Assembly (NCBI RefSeq): GCF_001438845.1
Contig: NZ_JQCL01000007.1
Span: 1-37,709 of the forward strand
Origin: Lactiplantibacillus xiangfangensis
Lineage (GTDB): Bacteria; Bacillota; Bacilli; Lactobacillales; Lactobacillaceae
Reading direction: 5' to 3'
DNA: 37,709 bases
Shown: positions 27,365-35,287 of the stretch, piece by piece
How positions within the stretch are numbered: position 1 is the stretch's first letter
Layout: every line of letters begins with the position of its first letter
Made by a program: the position numbers and the translations under genes
Notes under the pieces: model-generated
The model's database searches: none
Told to the model about the DNA's origin: nothing
The model's input: only the letters and a program-made list of their open reading frames with translations

Positions 27365-28237
27365 TTAAAAGCTTAATTTGGTCATCAAAGTGGCTTGCTG
27401 GTCCGTCGTTAACGGCAGGATGGGTAACCGCGGTGAACCGACTAGGACGTGCTCGGCGTTTAAAGCGGCTTTGGTTGGTGCGGGCGACGGGGCACTGAAT
27501 AGGGCCGCCATCTTAGGTATTAACTGGCGCTGAATTGTTCCCGCCGTTTGCCAGTCCCCAGATTGAAGGGCCGTGTCCATGGAAAATAGCTGGTCGCCAA
27601 AAAGGTGACTCGCAACGGAAATCACGCCGTGCCCCCCTAAAACTCGGGCGGTTAAGGTTTGGGCGTCTTCACCGGTGTAAACGTAGAAATCGCTTGGCGC
27701 TTGGTCAATAATGGCCGCTAATTCGGTATCATCGCCACACTGTTTGATCCCGATAATATTCGGATTTTGAGCTAGTTCCAGAACGGTCGTCACATTCATT
27801 TTAACGACAGTCCGTCCGGGAATGTTATAAATAATAATTGGGAGCTTCCCTTGATTCGCAATGGCGGTAAAGTGGGCAATCATCCCGGCTTGATCGGGTT
27901 TGTTATACGGTGGGACGACGACTAACGCTGCATCGATGCCCTTGATTTGACTGACTGCCTCGGTGAACTGAATGGTTGCGGCGGTATTATTGGAACCGGT
28001 ATTTGCAATTACCGGGACGCGGCCGTTAACGAGTGCAGCGGTTTTTTCATACAGTGCGAGCTTTTCAGTTAGACTTAGTGTCGGTCCTTCGCCAGTTGTG
28101 CCACCAACGAGAATGCCCTCAGTGTGATGTGCTAGCAAGTGTTCGATCAGGGCTGCTAACCGGTCGTTGTCGACCTGGAGCTGGTCGTTGAATGGGGTGA
28201 CCATTGCGGTAATGAGGTGTGCATTTTTTAATGTCAT
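27365..28237 (-). CDS. dapA: 4-hydroxy-tetrahydrodipicolinate synthase
   Basis: Aldolase of the lysine/diaminopimelate pathway, condensing pyruvate with aspartate semialdehyde. 290 residues. GGTTGEGPTLS carries the catalytic Thr (T47/T48), the proton-relay Tyr is Y137 in YNIPGRT with R142, and the Schiff-base lysine is K165 in IIGIKQCGDD. Start ATG 28237, three bases after the aminotransferase stop, so both form one transcript. Some N-acetylneuraminate lyase relatives share the fold, but the YNIPGRT loop fits DapA. Product feeds meso-DAP for peptidoglycan in L. plantarum-type walls. Confidence 0.93.
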   Translation of the reverse strand: MTLKNAHLITAMVTPFNDQLQVDNDRLAALIEHLLAHHTEGILVGGTTGEGPTLSLTEKLALYEKTAALVNGRVPVIANTGSNNTAATIQFTEAVSQIKGIDAALVVVPPYNKPDQAGMIAHFTAIANQGKLPIIIYNIPGRTVVKMNVTTVLELAQNPNIIGIKQCGDDTELAAIIDQAPSDFYVYTGEDAQTLTARVLGGHGVISVASHLFGDQLFSMDTALQSGDWQTAGTIQRQLIPKMAALFSAPSPAPTKAALNAEHVLVGSPRLPILPLTTDQQATLMTKLSF

Positions 28238-28240
28238 GAT

Positions 28241-29407
28241 TTATTTTTTCTCCTGGTTTTGAGCGCGCCATAGTGCCAAACGATTCATACTTTCGCGTAA
28301 GGCTGATTGGCTGGCAGCGTAGCTAATTCGAAACCAACCTTCGCCGGATGCACCGAAGGACGATCCGGGAATGACCGCAATCTGTGCTTTCTGCGCTAAG
28401 CGCGTTGCAAATTGCCAACTGTTACCATCAAAGTCGGTAGGAACCTGTGCAAAAATGTAAAAGGCGCCGGTCGGGTAGACGTAGTTGATGCCAATCTCGC
28501 TGAGGCGCTTGACTAAGTAGTCGCGGCGTTCTTGATAAATGGCACGCATTTTCACACCGTCGTCCAAGCCGTGGGTAAGGGCCTCAATCCCGGCCGCCTG
28601 ACTGATGGAACTGGTCGAGGTGACGAGGTATTGGTGCGTTTTCTTCATTTCATTGATTAAGGCTTGAGGCGCCATGATAAAACCGAGCCGCCAGCCGGTC
28701 ATGGCGTGTGACTTGGATAGTCCGTTGATTGTAATAGTCTTCTCGGGATAGAGCGTCCCGAAGGCAATGTGGGGCTGTTCATACGTGAGCTCGCTGTAGA
28801 TTTCATCGCTAATGACGTACAAGTTGGCCCGCTTAATTACGGCTAGCAGGGCGGTTAATTTCGCTTGGGTATAAGTCACGCCAGTCGGATTGGTGGGATA
28901 GTTTAAAATTAAAGCTTTTAAGGGTTTACCCGCATGGTTTTGAATAACTTGTTGGAGTGCTGCCGGGGTTAATTTGTAGCCCGTATTAGTCGTATCAATG
29001 GGAATCAAGTTTGCGTGCGCCATTTGAACGATTGGTTCGTAACTAGTATAGGCGGGCGTCGGGAGTAGCACGCTGTCTCCTGGATTCAAAATGGTGAGCA
29101 AACTGGTGGCGACCGCTTCGGTGGCACCAACCGTGGCGATGATTTCGCTAGGGGCGTAGTTTAAGCCGTACTTCTGGTGGAAGTATTGACTAGCGGCACG
29201 CTGTAAGGCACTAAATCCCATTAGCGGTGAGTAGTGGGTCCAATCATCACGGATTGCTTGAATCCCAGCTTTTTTGACATGTTCCGGTGTCGGAAGGTCC
29301 GGTTCGCCGACGGTCAGTTTAATCACGTTAGGCACGTCTGAAATGGCTTCATCGAAGCGCCGAATGCCAGAAACTTGAATTTGTTGAATGATTTGATTAG
29401 TGTCCAT
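28241..29407 (-). CDS. patA: Class I/II aminotransferase, PatA-like (probably N-acetyl-LL-DAP aminotransferase)
   Basis: PLP-dependent fold-type I transaminase of 388 residues. The PLP lysine is in NGLSKSHAMTGWRLGF; the N-terminal KLTVGEPDLPTP, NYPTNPTGVTY and the C-terminal substrate-carboxylate Arg in FRISYAAS are present. Co-transcription with dapA (3-base gap) points to the acetylated diaminopimelate route, in which PatA transaminates N-acetyl-amino-oxopimelate; aspartate or aromatic amino-acid specificity is the alternative, since these families are hard to separate by eye. GGAAG lies eight bases before the ATG. Divergent from the MocR-type regulator, with a 99-base shared control region. 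Confidence 0.85.
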   Translation of the reverse strand: MDTNQIIQQIQVSGIRRFDEAISDVPNVIKLTVGEPDLPTPEHVKKAGIQAIRDDWTHYSPLMGFSALQRAASQYFHQKYGLNYAPSEIIATVGATEAVATSLLTILNPGDSVLLPTPAYTSYEPIVQMAHANLIPIDTTNTGYKLTPAALQQVIQNHAGKPLKALILNYPTNPTGVTYTQAKLTALLAVIKRANLYVISDEIYSELTYEQPHIAFGTLYPEKTITINGLSKSHAMTGWRLGFIMAPQALINEMKKTHQYLVTSTSSISQAAGIEALTHGLDDGVKMRAIYQERRDYLVKRLSEIGINYVYPTGAFYIFAQVPTDFDGNSWQFATRLAQKAQIAVIPGSSFGASGEGWFRISYAASQSALRESMNRLALWRAQNQEKK

Positions 29408-29506
29408 AAGATGAACTTCCTCTCGTAATGATTACCGACTATAATAAGAGAAAACTGTCATACTGGAAATAGACAATTTTAATAAAAATGAAAGGACAGT
29501 TGAGGC
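29408..29506. promoter_or_regulatory. Divergent control region of patA-dapA and the MocR-type gene
   Basis: 99 bases hold both promoters. An imperfect inverted repeat TGTC-N12-GACA (29456-29475) sits near the middle and may be an operator. I could not place clean -35/-10 pairs for either direction. Confidence 0.4.
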
Positions 29507-30874
29507 ATGCCACTTGATCGTCAATCACCAATTCCACTATATTTACAGTTATATCACCAATTACGCGATGACTATGATCCCCAACGGTCGGCCCATCAAC
29601 GGTTGTGGTCGATTCGTAAGATGGCCCAAAACTTGGGTGTCTCTAAAACAACGGTCGAACAGGCTTATGAGCAGTTATTAGCTGAAGGTTACGTATATAC
29701 GGTTCCGGGAAGCGGTTATTTTTATAATGATATTCAACATTGGCCTAAATCCGTGACAAAGAATCGTCCACGCCAACAGTCCGCTCCTGCTAGTCCTTGT
29801 CGATATGATTTTCGTTATGGTATCAGCCAGTTATTAAAACCGAGCTGGAATGCTTGGAAAAAGGCTGTCAGAGAAGCGTTACGTCAGTTAGAACAGGGAC
29901 CGACGACGTTATATCCCGATGCACAGGGGTCGTTAGCGTTGCGTGAACACTTAGTGACTTATTTAAAAACAAGCCGGGGTGTCCACTGCACGGCTGATCA
30001 AATCGTGATAACGAATGGGTCTAAAGCCGGACTCAGTCTGTTACTCAGTGTGTTACCACGCGGAACGGTTGGCATCGAAAATCCGGGCTACCGGGGCCTT
30101 ACTAGGCTAGCGGCTAGTTATGGGCACACCACAACGGCGATGCCCGTAACTGATCAGGGCCTGGATTTGGAGACGGTCGCGCAGGTTGCGCCCGACGTCA
30201 TCTACACGACGCCATCACACCAGTTTCCGTTGGGTTACGTTCTACCGATTTCCAGCCGGCTAGCCTTGCTGAAATGGGCCGTGGATCATCAGCGGTTGAT
30301 TATTGAAGATGATTACGATAGCGAATACCGGTACAACGCGCACCCGTTACCAGCGCTGCAATCGTTGGACACCGATGATCGGGTGGCGTACTTGGGAACG
30401 TTCTCGCGTGGCATCGACCCAACACTACGCATGGGTTACTTAGTCTTGCCCGAGCACTTGGTGGCGGCGTACCACTACTTATACCAGTACCGTTCGGGGA
30501 TGGTAGCCGGATTACTGCAACAGGCGATGGTGAACTACTTTGAAAACGGGGCGTATTATCGGCACCTGAGTCGTAGTCGCGCAATCAACCGGCAAAAGTA
30601 CCGGTTAGTTTGTGACCAATTGGCACGAACAACCAGCATTCAACCCATTGCAACGGGGGCGGGAATCCACATGGTCGTTCGTATCCCTAATATTGACCAG
30701 ACGGCTTTGTTACAACAATTAGCCGAACGGGATGTTCGAATTTACCCGTTAGATTCAAATTGGGCGGGGATGCCTAGTCATGATTATTACTTACTCGGAT
30801 TTGCTGGCCTCAATCTGGAAACCCTTGAGGTCGGTCTCAAACAGCTAGTTCAGGTTTGTGATGTTAATCAATGA
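29507..30874 (+). CDS. MocR/GabR-type regulator with Arg in place of the PLP lysine
   Basis: Chimeric regulator of 455 residues: an N-terminal GntR-type winged helix (about 1-75; MAQNLGVSKTTVEQAYEQL, GYVYTVPGSGYFY) joined to a fold-type I aminotransferase-like domain. Most PLP-site residues are conserved: ITNGSKAGLSLL, TPSHQFPLGYVLP and IIEDDYDSEYRY with the pyridine-binding Asp. However, where MocR proteins read GTFSK, this one reads GTFSRGIDPTLRMGY, so residue 301 is Arg (CGT codon at 30407-30409) and no internal aldimine can form there. It faces the patA-dapA operon and may regulate it. AAAGGA is about ten bases upstream of the ATG. Confidence 0.88.
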   Translation: MPLDRQSPIPLYLQLYHQLRDDYDPQRSAHQRLWSIRKMAQNLGVSKTTVEQAYEQLLAEGYVYTVPGSGYFYNDIQHWPKSVTKNRPRQQSAPASPCRYDFRYGISQLLKPSWNAWKKAVREALRQLEQGPTTLYPDAQGSLALREHLVTYLKTSRGVHCTADQIVITNGSKAGLSLLLSVLPRGTVGIENPGYRGLTRLAASYGHTTTAMPVTDQGLDLETVAQVAPDVIYTTPSHQFPLGYVLPISSRLALLKWAVDHQRLIIEDDYDSEYRYNAHPLPALQSLDTDDRVAYLGTFSRGIDPTLRMGYLVLPEHLVAAYHYLYQYRSGMVAGLLQQAMVNYFENGAYYRHLSRSRAINRQKYRLVCDQLARTTSIQPIATGAGIHMVVRIPNIDQTALLQQLAERDVRIYPLDSNWAGMPSHDYYLLGFAGLNLETLEVGLKQLVQVCDVNQ

Positions 30875-30902
30875 CCCTGTTTCTGATTTGATAGGAAAAC
30901 AA

Positions 30903-30942
30903 AAAAATCCTCTGAATGAAATTTTTCATTCAGAGGATTTTT
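30903..30942. terminator. Bidirectional terminator between the MocR-type gene and zwf
   Basis: Perfect 19-base arms (30903-30921 with 30924-30942), A-run and T-run at the ends; convergent genes on both sides. Confidence 0.93.
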
Positions 30943-30992
30943 GAGTCAGCCTAATTGGTAATGGCTTAATCATCTTTGTTATTTCGGTAACG

Positions 30993-32477
30993 TTAGGATT
31001 TGTAGACCCATTCGTGACCGTCTTTTGCGAGTAACTCGTCAGATGCGGTTGGCCCCATGGAACCAGGCCGGTAGTTAGGGAAGTCTGGGGTATGTTCATC
31101 CCAGTATTTCTGGATAACGTCGACAAACTTCCAAGAGTAGGCAACTTCTTTCCAATGAGTAAAGTTAGTTGCGTCACCATTCAATGCATCGTGTAATAGG
31201 CGTTCGTAAGCTTCAGGACTGTTAGCCGTAGCTGCAGAATCGTGTGCGAAGTTCAACTTAACGGGGGTCGTTGCGAACCCTTGGCCAACGTTTTTGGCGT
31301 TCATTTGAAGCTCAACACCTTCAGTAGGTTCAACGTTGATCGTTAAAACGTTGGGAGCCAAATGGGCGTCAGCGTCGTCATTGGCACGGACATCGTCATG
31401 GTTGAAGATATTGACGATGGGGCGTTTGAAGACCACGTCGATTCGGGTGAATTTATCAGCTAAACGCTTCCCGGTCCGAACGTAGAATGGCACACCTGAC
31501 CAGCGGAAGTTGTCGATCATGATTTTACCGGCGACAAAGGAATCCGTATTGGAATCTGGGTTGATTTTGTCTTCATTCCGGTAAGCCTGAACGTCACCGT
31601 CAGCACCGTACTGACCACGGACAAAGTTAGTGGCGACTTCTTCTGGTTTGAGTGGCCGTAAGCTTCGTAAAGCTTTGACCTTTTCCACGTCGATATCTTT
31701 TTCAGTAAATTCAACGGGTTGATCCATCGTTAAGAGGCTCAAAATTTGTAAGATGTGATTTTGAACCATGTCACGGAGGGCGCCACTATTATCATAGTAA
31801 ACGGCCCGTTCCTCAACGCCCAACTTTTCACTTAAAGTGACCTGAATATTGGAAATGTAACGGTTGTTCCATAGTGATTCCCAGATATTATTGCCAAAAC
31901 GAATGGCTGAAATATTTTGAATCATTTCCTTACCTAAGTAGTGGTCGATTCGATAAATTTGGTCTTCGTTGAAAGTGGCTGTCAATTGATCATTCAATTC
32001 TTTAGCGCTTTCAAAGTCGTGACCAAATGGTTTTTCGATGATGACCCGGTTAAAGCCATTGGGGGTTAAGATATTTTCAGAACGTAAGTGTTGGGCAATG
32101 GTGCCAAAGAAGTTAGGGGCCATTGCCAAATAAAAGATCCGGTTTCCTTCGAGACCGTATTGCGCATCCAATTTTTCGGATAGCTTCTTTAATGTGATGT
32201 AATGTTGAGCGTCGGTCACATCATGTGACTGGTAATAAAAGTGGTCTGCAAACTTAGCAACCATTGCAGGATCTGCGTTGAGGCTAGCCAAGGAATCGGT
32301 AATGACACCATGATAGTGTTCATTAGTCCATGGCCGCCGAGCCGTACCGATTACGGCGAAATGTTCCTGCAAATAGCCCTTCTGATAAAGTTTGAATAGG
32401 GAAGGGTAAAGCTTCCGTTGGGCCAAGTCACCAGTACCACCAAAAATGGTGAATAAGGCAATTTTTTCTTTACTCAT
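30993..32477 (-). CDS. zwf: Glucose-6-phosphate 1-dehydrogenase
   Basis: Oxidises glucose 6-phosphate to 6-phosphogluconolactone, making NADPH and feeding the pentose phosphate/phosphoketolase route. 494 residues. The dinucleotide fold begins FGGTGDLAQRKLYPSLF (residues 12-28); EKPFG is at 148-152 and the active-site signature RIDHYLGKE at 176-184, with H179 and K183. Start ATG 32477 has AAGAAGG seven bases upstream; the TTG one codon earlier is rejected. It has its own promoter. Confidence 0.97.
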   Translation of the reverse strand: MSKEKIALFTIFGGTGDLAQRKLYPSLFKLYQKGYLQEHFAVIGTARRPWTNEHYHGVITDSLASLNADPAMVAKFADHFYYQSHDVTDAQHYITLKKLSEKLDAQYGLEGNRIFYLAMAPNFFGTIAQHLRSENILTPNGFNRVIIEKPFGHDFESAKELNDQLTATFNEDQIYRIDHYLGKEMIQNISAIRFGNNIWESLWNNRYISNIQVTLSEKLGVEERAVYYDNSGALRDMVQNHILQILSLLTMDQPVEFTEKDIDVEKVKALRSLRPLKPEEVATNFVRGQYGADGDVQAYRNEDKINPDSNTDSFVAGKIMIDNFRWSGVPFYVRTGKRLADKFTRIDVVFKRPIVNIFNHDDVRANDDADAHLAPNVLTINVEPTEGVELQMNAKNVGQGFATTPVKLNFAHDSAATANSPEAYERLLHDALNGDATNFTHWKEVAYSWKFVDVIQKYWDEHTPDFPNYRPGSMGPTASDELLAKDGHEWVYKS

Positions 32478-32504
32478 CAATGTACCTTCTTTACTAAAAT
32501 ATTA

Positions 32505-32533
32505 TTTATAAAGTGACGCTTAGTTGAAGTTAA
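32505..32533 (-). promoter_or_regulatory. zwf: Promoter of zwf
   Basis: Minus strand -35 TTAACT (32528-32533), 17-base spacer, -10 TATAAA (32505-32510), about 27 bases before the ATG. Confidence 0.65.
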
Positions 32534-32615
32534 ATGTAAAAGCTACCATTACTAATATTAAGCAATTAGCATCCTCGGTCAATTATAAAGCATTGTTAAG
32601 GCTAACTTAGTTGAC

Positions 32616-32963
32616 CTAGTGAGTGGCGTCATTTGGAAACGCATGACGGAGTTCTCGTTCGGTAGCCACATTTTGAATAATTAATCCCAGACCTAAGGCG
32701 ATTGCTTGGACATTAAAACTTTGTAACCACGCGATGTTCAGTAGTCCGCCCGCAACGGCGCCGACGAAAAGAATGGTGAAGATTTCAATGCCAAACATGG
32801 AGTAAAACTGTTGGGCAAATCGCCAAGTCTCTTCGTTCTTGATGGCACGGCGGGACATGTATCCTGCTAGTGAACGCATTTTGGGCATGCGAATGCGTTG
32901 ATAGATCCAGATGATTAAAATGACTAAAAAGCCGGCTGCTAAGCCAAAGCTGTTTGTCGACAT
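32616..32963 (-). CDS. Short SdpI/YfhL-like membrane protein
   Basis: 115 residues. An N-terminal membrane segment (GFLVILIIWIY) is followed by a basic stretch ending MSRRAIKNEETWRFAQQF, which resembles the RTKRAMKNEETW-type motif of the SdpI/YfhL family, and then two membrane segments (IEIFTILFVGAVAGGLLNIAWL and VQAIALGLGLIIQ). SdpI confers immunity to the SdpC toxin in Bacillus, but most short homologues have no proven role, and no toxin gene is adjacent here. GAGGTGAC lies six bases before the ATG and the promoter has an extended -10. The next gene on this strand, zwf, has its own promoter. Confidence 0.7.
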   Translation of the reverse strand: MSTNSFGLAAGFLVILIIWIYQRIRMPKMRSLAGYMSRRAIKNEETWRFAQQFYSMFGIEIFTILFVGAVAGGLLNIAWLQSFNVQAIALGLGLIIQNVATERELRHAFPNDATH

Positions 32964-33004
32964 ACTGTCACCTCGTTTTTTAAATTAACCAAGTACATAA
33001 ACTT

Positions 33005-33013
33005 ATTATAACA
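33005..33013 (-). promoter_or_regulatory. Extended -10 promoter of the SdpI-like gene
   Basis: On the minus strand TGTTATAAT (TGn plus consensus -10), about 40 bases before the ATG; the -35 position is poor. Confidence 0.55.
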
Positions 33014-33113
33014 ATCATCGGGGGCACTAGTCGACATTCCGGTTTAAAAAACGAAGATTTGAAAAACAATTTTTTATGACTTAATAGCTAGGCTATTTTT
33101 AAAAAATTAAGGG

Positions 33114-33122
33114 TGTTATATT
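33114..33122 (+). promoter_or_regulatory. Possible extended -10 promoter of the MFS gene
   Basis: TGTTATATT (TGn plus TATATT at 33117-33122) with a weak -35 TATTTT 17 bases before. If used, the transcript would have a leader of about 220 bases. Confidence 0.4.
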
Positions 33123-33349
33123 CAAGCAGAATGACCGGTCGCCAGGATAGGCGAAAGCTGTGCGTGGGCGTATACTGTAAGTTGACCGTGATAATTGAAA
33201 CCGATTGTACATATTAGATGTTGGTAGCAAGCTATGGTGGCGCTGAATGAGGAACGGATGCGCATGGTCGTCGTTAGGACGGCTGATCTTGATCAGTGAG
33301 CCGATTGACTAATAACGATTGGAAATAATAGAAAAGCTTGGTGATATGG
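33123..33349 (+). other. Unassigned leader region before the MFS gene
   Basis: About 230 bases, GC-richer than the adjoining intergenic DNA. It contains small hairpins (TCGCC/GGCGA at 33139-33154; CTGATC/GATCAG at 33283-33296) and a repeated CCGATTG (33201-33207 area and 33301-33307 area). Two short frames exist (28 codons from 33131; 21 codons from 33234), neither with a good Shine-Dalgarno. It matches no riboswitch, T-box or stable RNA that I can recognise. Confidence 0.4.
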
Positions 33350-34519
33350 ATGCAAAAAGAAGTACAGTTGCGTTGGCTGTTTTTGGCCAACCTACTCAAT
33401 AATGCGGGGGCCGCATTCATGTGGCCGTTAACAACAGTTTACATGCATAATTATTTGAAGCAGAGCTTGACCTTTTCGGGGGTTGTCCTGTTTATCATGT
33501 CAATGGCGATGATTGGCGGTAACTACGTCGGGGGCCGGCTATTTGATCGCTGGCGACCTTATTGGACAGCAATTCTAGGGGCGACGATTTCGACCTTGAC
33601 CTTAGCAACGTTGATCTTTTGGCACAGTTTGTGGCCGTACGCTGCGGGGCTAATTATTGTTGGGTTCGGGGATGGCATCAGTATGACCGTCGTTAACTCT
33701 TACGCGGCAACCGTCACGACTAAGTCTAACCGTTACGTTTTTAACATGCTCTACATGGCCTTAAACGTAGGGGTCGTTATTGGAACGTTACTCGTTGGCT
33801 ACTTATTAGATTTAGGCATCAGCGTCATTTTCACTGTGACAACCGTTTGCTACCTAGGGTTGATCACGATTGTTTTAAGCACTTTCAACGTGGCACCAAC
33901 GACGATGAGCCATGAGTCAAAGCAAACCGTGCGGGGCAAAGATACGACGCCAAAAAGCCACCGGCAATTGATTTGGCTAATTGCACTGATGATTTTTACA
34001 ATTTATATGAGCTATGCCTTATGGGAGAGTCTCCTATCCGTGCATATGACGAATCTCGGGATTCCGTTTAAAAATTACAGCGAAGTCTGGACCATCAATG
34101 GGTTGCTGATCATTGTCAGTCAGCCAATCGTTTCGTTATTTAACGAACACTTCAAGATTGGCACCCAAGTTGGTGTTGGGATTACGCTGTTCGCCCTGTC
34201 GTTTCTTGGGTTAGTTTTTGCTCGGCAATACATCGATTTCATTATTATTATGGTCGTTTTAACCATTGGGGAAGTCATCGGGTTACCGATTGCGCCGGCC
34301 TGGGTCGATGATATGGCTGCTAACGACCAGCGTGGTAAGTATCAGGGCCGCTATAACATGGCGCTGTCGCTTGGGCGCGCGATTGGCCCACTATTTGGTG
34401 GGATGATGGTGGCCCAGTTCAATTATTCTGTCCTGTTTATGACCGTTACCGTCCTAATGCTTGGTACCTTGGCGTTAGTCTTGCTGCGTGCAAAGCGGGA
34501 GAAGCTATTGAACGGGTAA
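33350..34519 (+). CDS. Major facilitator superfamily transporter
   Basis: Integral membrane transporter with about 12 hydrophobic segments in two halves separated by a polar loop near residues 185-210. The loop between segments 2 and 3 reads GGRLFDRWR, the expected form of the MFS G-x-x-x-D-R-x-x-R motif; the equivalent in the second half is less clear. Family members of this type are drug or metabolite exporters; substrate unknown. Start ATG 33350 preceded by GGTGAT; an upstream in-frame TTG at 33338 is possible. About 389 residues. Single-gene unit with a long leader, ended by a bidirectional terminator. Confidence 0.85.
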   Translation: MQKEVQLRWLFLANLLNNAGAAFMWPLTTVYMHNYLKQSLTFSGVVLFIMSMAMIGGNYVGGRLFDRWRPYWTAILGATISTLTLATLIFWHSLWPYAAGLIIVGFGDGISMTVVNSYAATVTTKSNRYVFNMLYMALNVGVVIGTLLVGYLLDLGISVIFTVTTVCYLGLITIVLSTFNVAPTTMSHESKQTVRGKDTTPKSHRQLIWLIALMIFTIYMSYALWESLLSVHMTNLGIPFKNYSEVWTINGLLIIVSQPIVSLFNEHFKIGTQVGVGITLFALSFLGLVFARQYIDFIIIMVVLTIGEVIGLPIAPAWVDDMAANDQRGKYQGRYNMALSLGRAIGPLFGGMMVAQFNYSVLFMTVTVLMLGTLALVLLRAKREKLLNG

Positions 34520-34580
34520 AATAAAGTGTAGGGTTAAGCGGCGTAAATTGATTTTTTTCTCACGTTTCGACCCTAAAATT

Positions 34581-34625
34581 AAAAATACCACTCAGAAATG
34601 TGGTTTATTTCTGGGTGGTATTTTT
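34581..34625. terminator. Bidirectional terminator between the MFS gene and nrdI
   Basis: Arm 34581-34599 pairs with 34607-34625 (one non-Watson-Crick position), A-run and T-run at the ends; convergent genes on both sides. Confidence 0.93.
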
Positions 34626-34634
34626 AATTAGATT

Positions 34635-35108
34635 TTATTTCGTGTAAGCAGCGAGCCGTTCCTTCATGACGTTGTAAATCCGTTCAGTATCAACGGAAGT
34701 TCCCCGTAATTCATAGTCGGCAATGAAATCAGTATCTAACTGTTCTGCGTAACGGCGGGCGGTTAAGCAATACTGATCGTTAAAGTTACGGTTACCACTA
34801 CCAACCACGCCTAAACAAAGGTCGGGGTTTTGGTCGTAATTAAGGTATTCGCCCAAAACGTTGGTCATCAATTCTTTGACCCCGTTATCGATACCGTTAC
34901 CACCGTCTAAATAAGTTGGGACGAATGCGAAGTAGGGTTTCGTTTCAATTTCAAATTCTGATTGTTCACTGATTTCCTTGAGGGTGATTAAGGGATTACT
35001 TTCGTCAGCAGCGTGCTGAGTCTTGGCGTAATCTTGCATACCCGTTACGAATGAGCGGGTATTACCTTCAATTGAAATAAAAATAATATTGATTGTTGAT
35101 TCACTCAC
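34635..35108 (-). CDS. nrdI: NrdI-like flavodoxin
   Basis: Flavodoxin-like FMN protein of about 157 residues. NrdI proteins supply the oxidant that assembles the manganese-tyrosyl cofactor of class Ib ribonucleotide reductase NrdF. The FMN phosphate loop is FISIEGNTRSF near the N-terminus, the 50s-type loop is FVPTYLDGGNG, and GSGNRNFNDQYCLTARRYAEQ is the NrdI hallmark. Start GTG 35108 has GAGGA seven bases upstream, and the promoter places transcription initiation only a few bases before an alternative ATG at 35135, which favours the GTG. No nrdE, nrdF or nrdH is adjacent, so it stands alone. Confidence 0.87.
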   Translation of the reverse strand: MSESTINIIFISIEGNTRSFVTGMQDYAKTQHAADESNPLITLKEISEQSEFEIETKPYFAFVPTYLDGGNGIDNGVKELMTNVLGEYLNYDQNPDLCLGVVGSGNRNFNDQYCLTARRYAEQLDTDFIADYELRGTSVDTERIYNVMKERLAAYTK

Positions 35109-35143
35109 GGCCAGTTCCTCATTTCTGTTAAACATTTATCCTC

Positions 35144-35172
35144 AGTTTACGCTGTGGGTAGTTGATTTGCAA
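35144..35172 (-). promoter_or_regulatory. nrdI: Promoter of nrdI
   Basis: Minus strand -35 TTGCAA (35167-35172), 17-base spacer, -10 TAAACT (35144-35149). Initiation near 35137 gives a ~30-base leader to the GTG. Confidence 0.65.
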
Positions 35173-35247
35173 ACAACTTCGATGATTAACTGTAAACGCT
35201 TCTAACAATTGATGATGTCGATTGAAGGCTTCGTTTTTTTGATAATC

Positions 35248-35280
35248 AAAAAGACGCCTGAGATGGTTATCTCAAACGCC
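35248..35280 (-). terminator. Terminator after the CBS membrane protein gene
   Basis: On the minus strand arm 35269-35280 pairs with 35253-35264; the three irregular positions are all G-U wobbles in this direction, and a T-run follows. Confidence 0.85.
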
Positions 35281-35287
35281 TAAAGGA

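Noticed and set aside
32580-32615. Terminator for the SdpI-like gene
   Set aside because: Only a weak 7-bp imperfect repeat and no T-run follow the stop.
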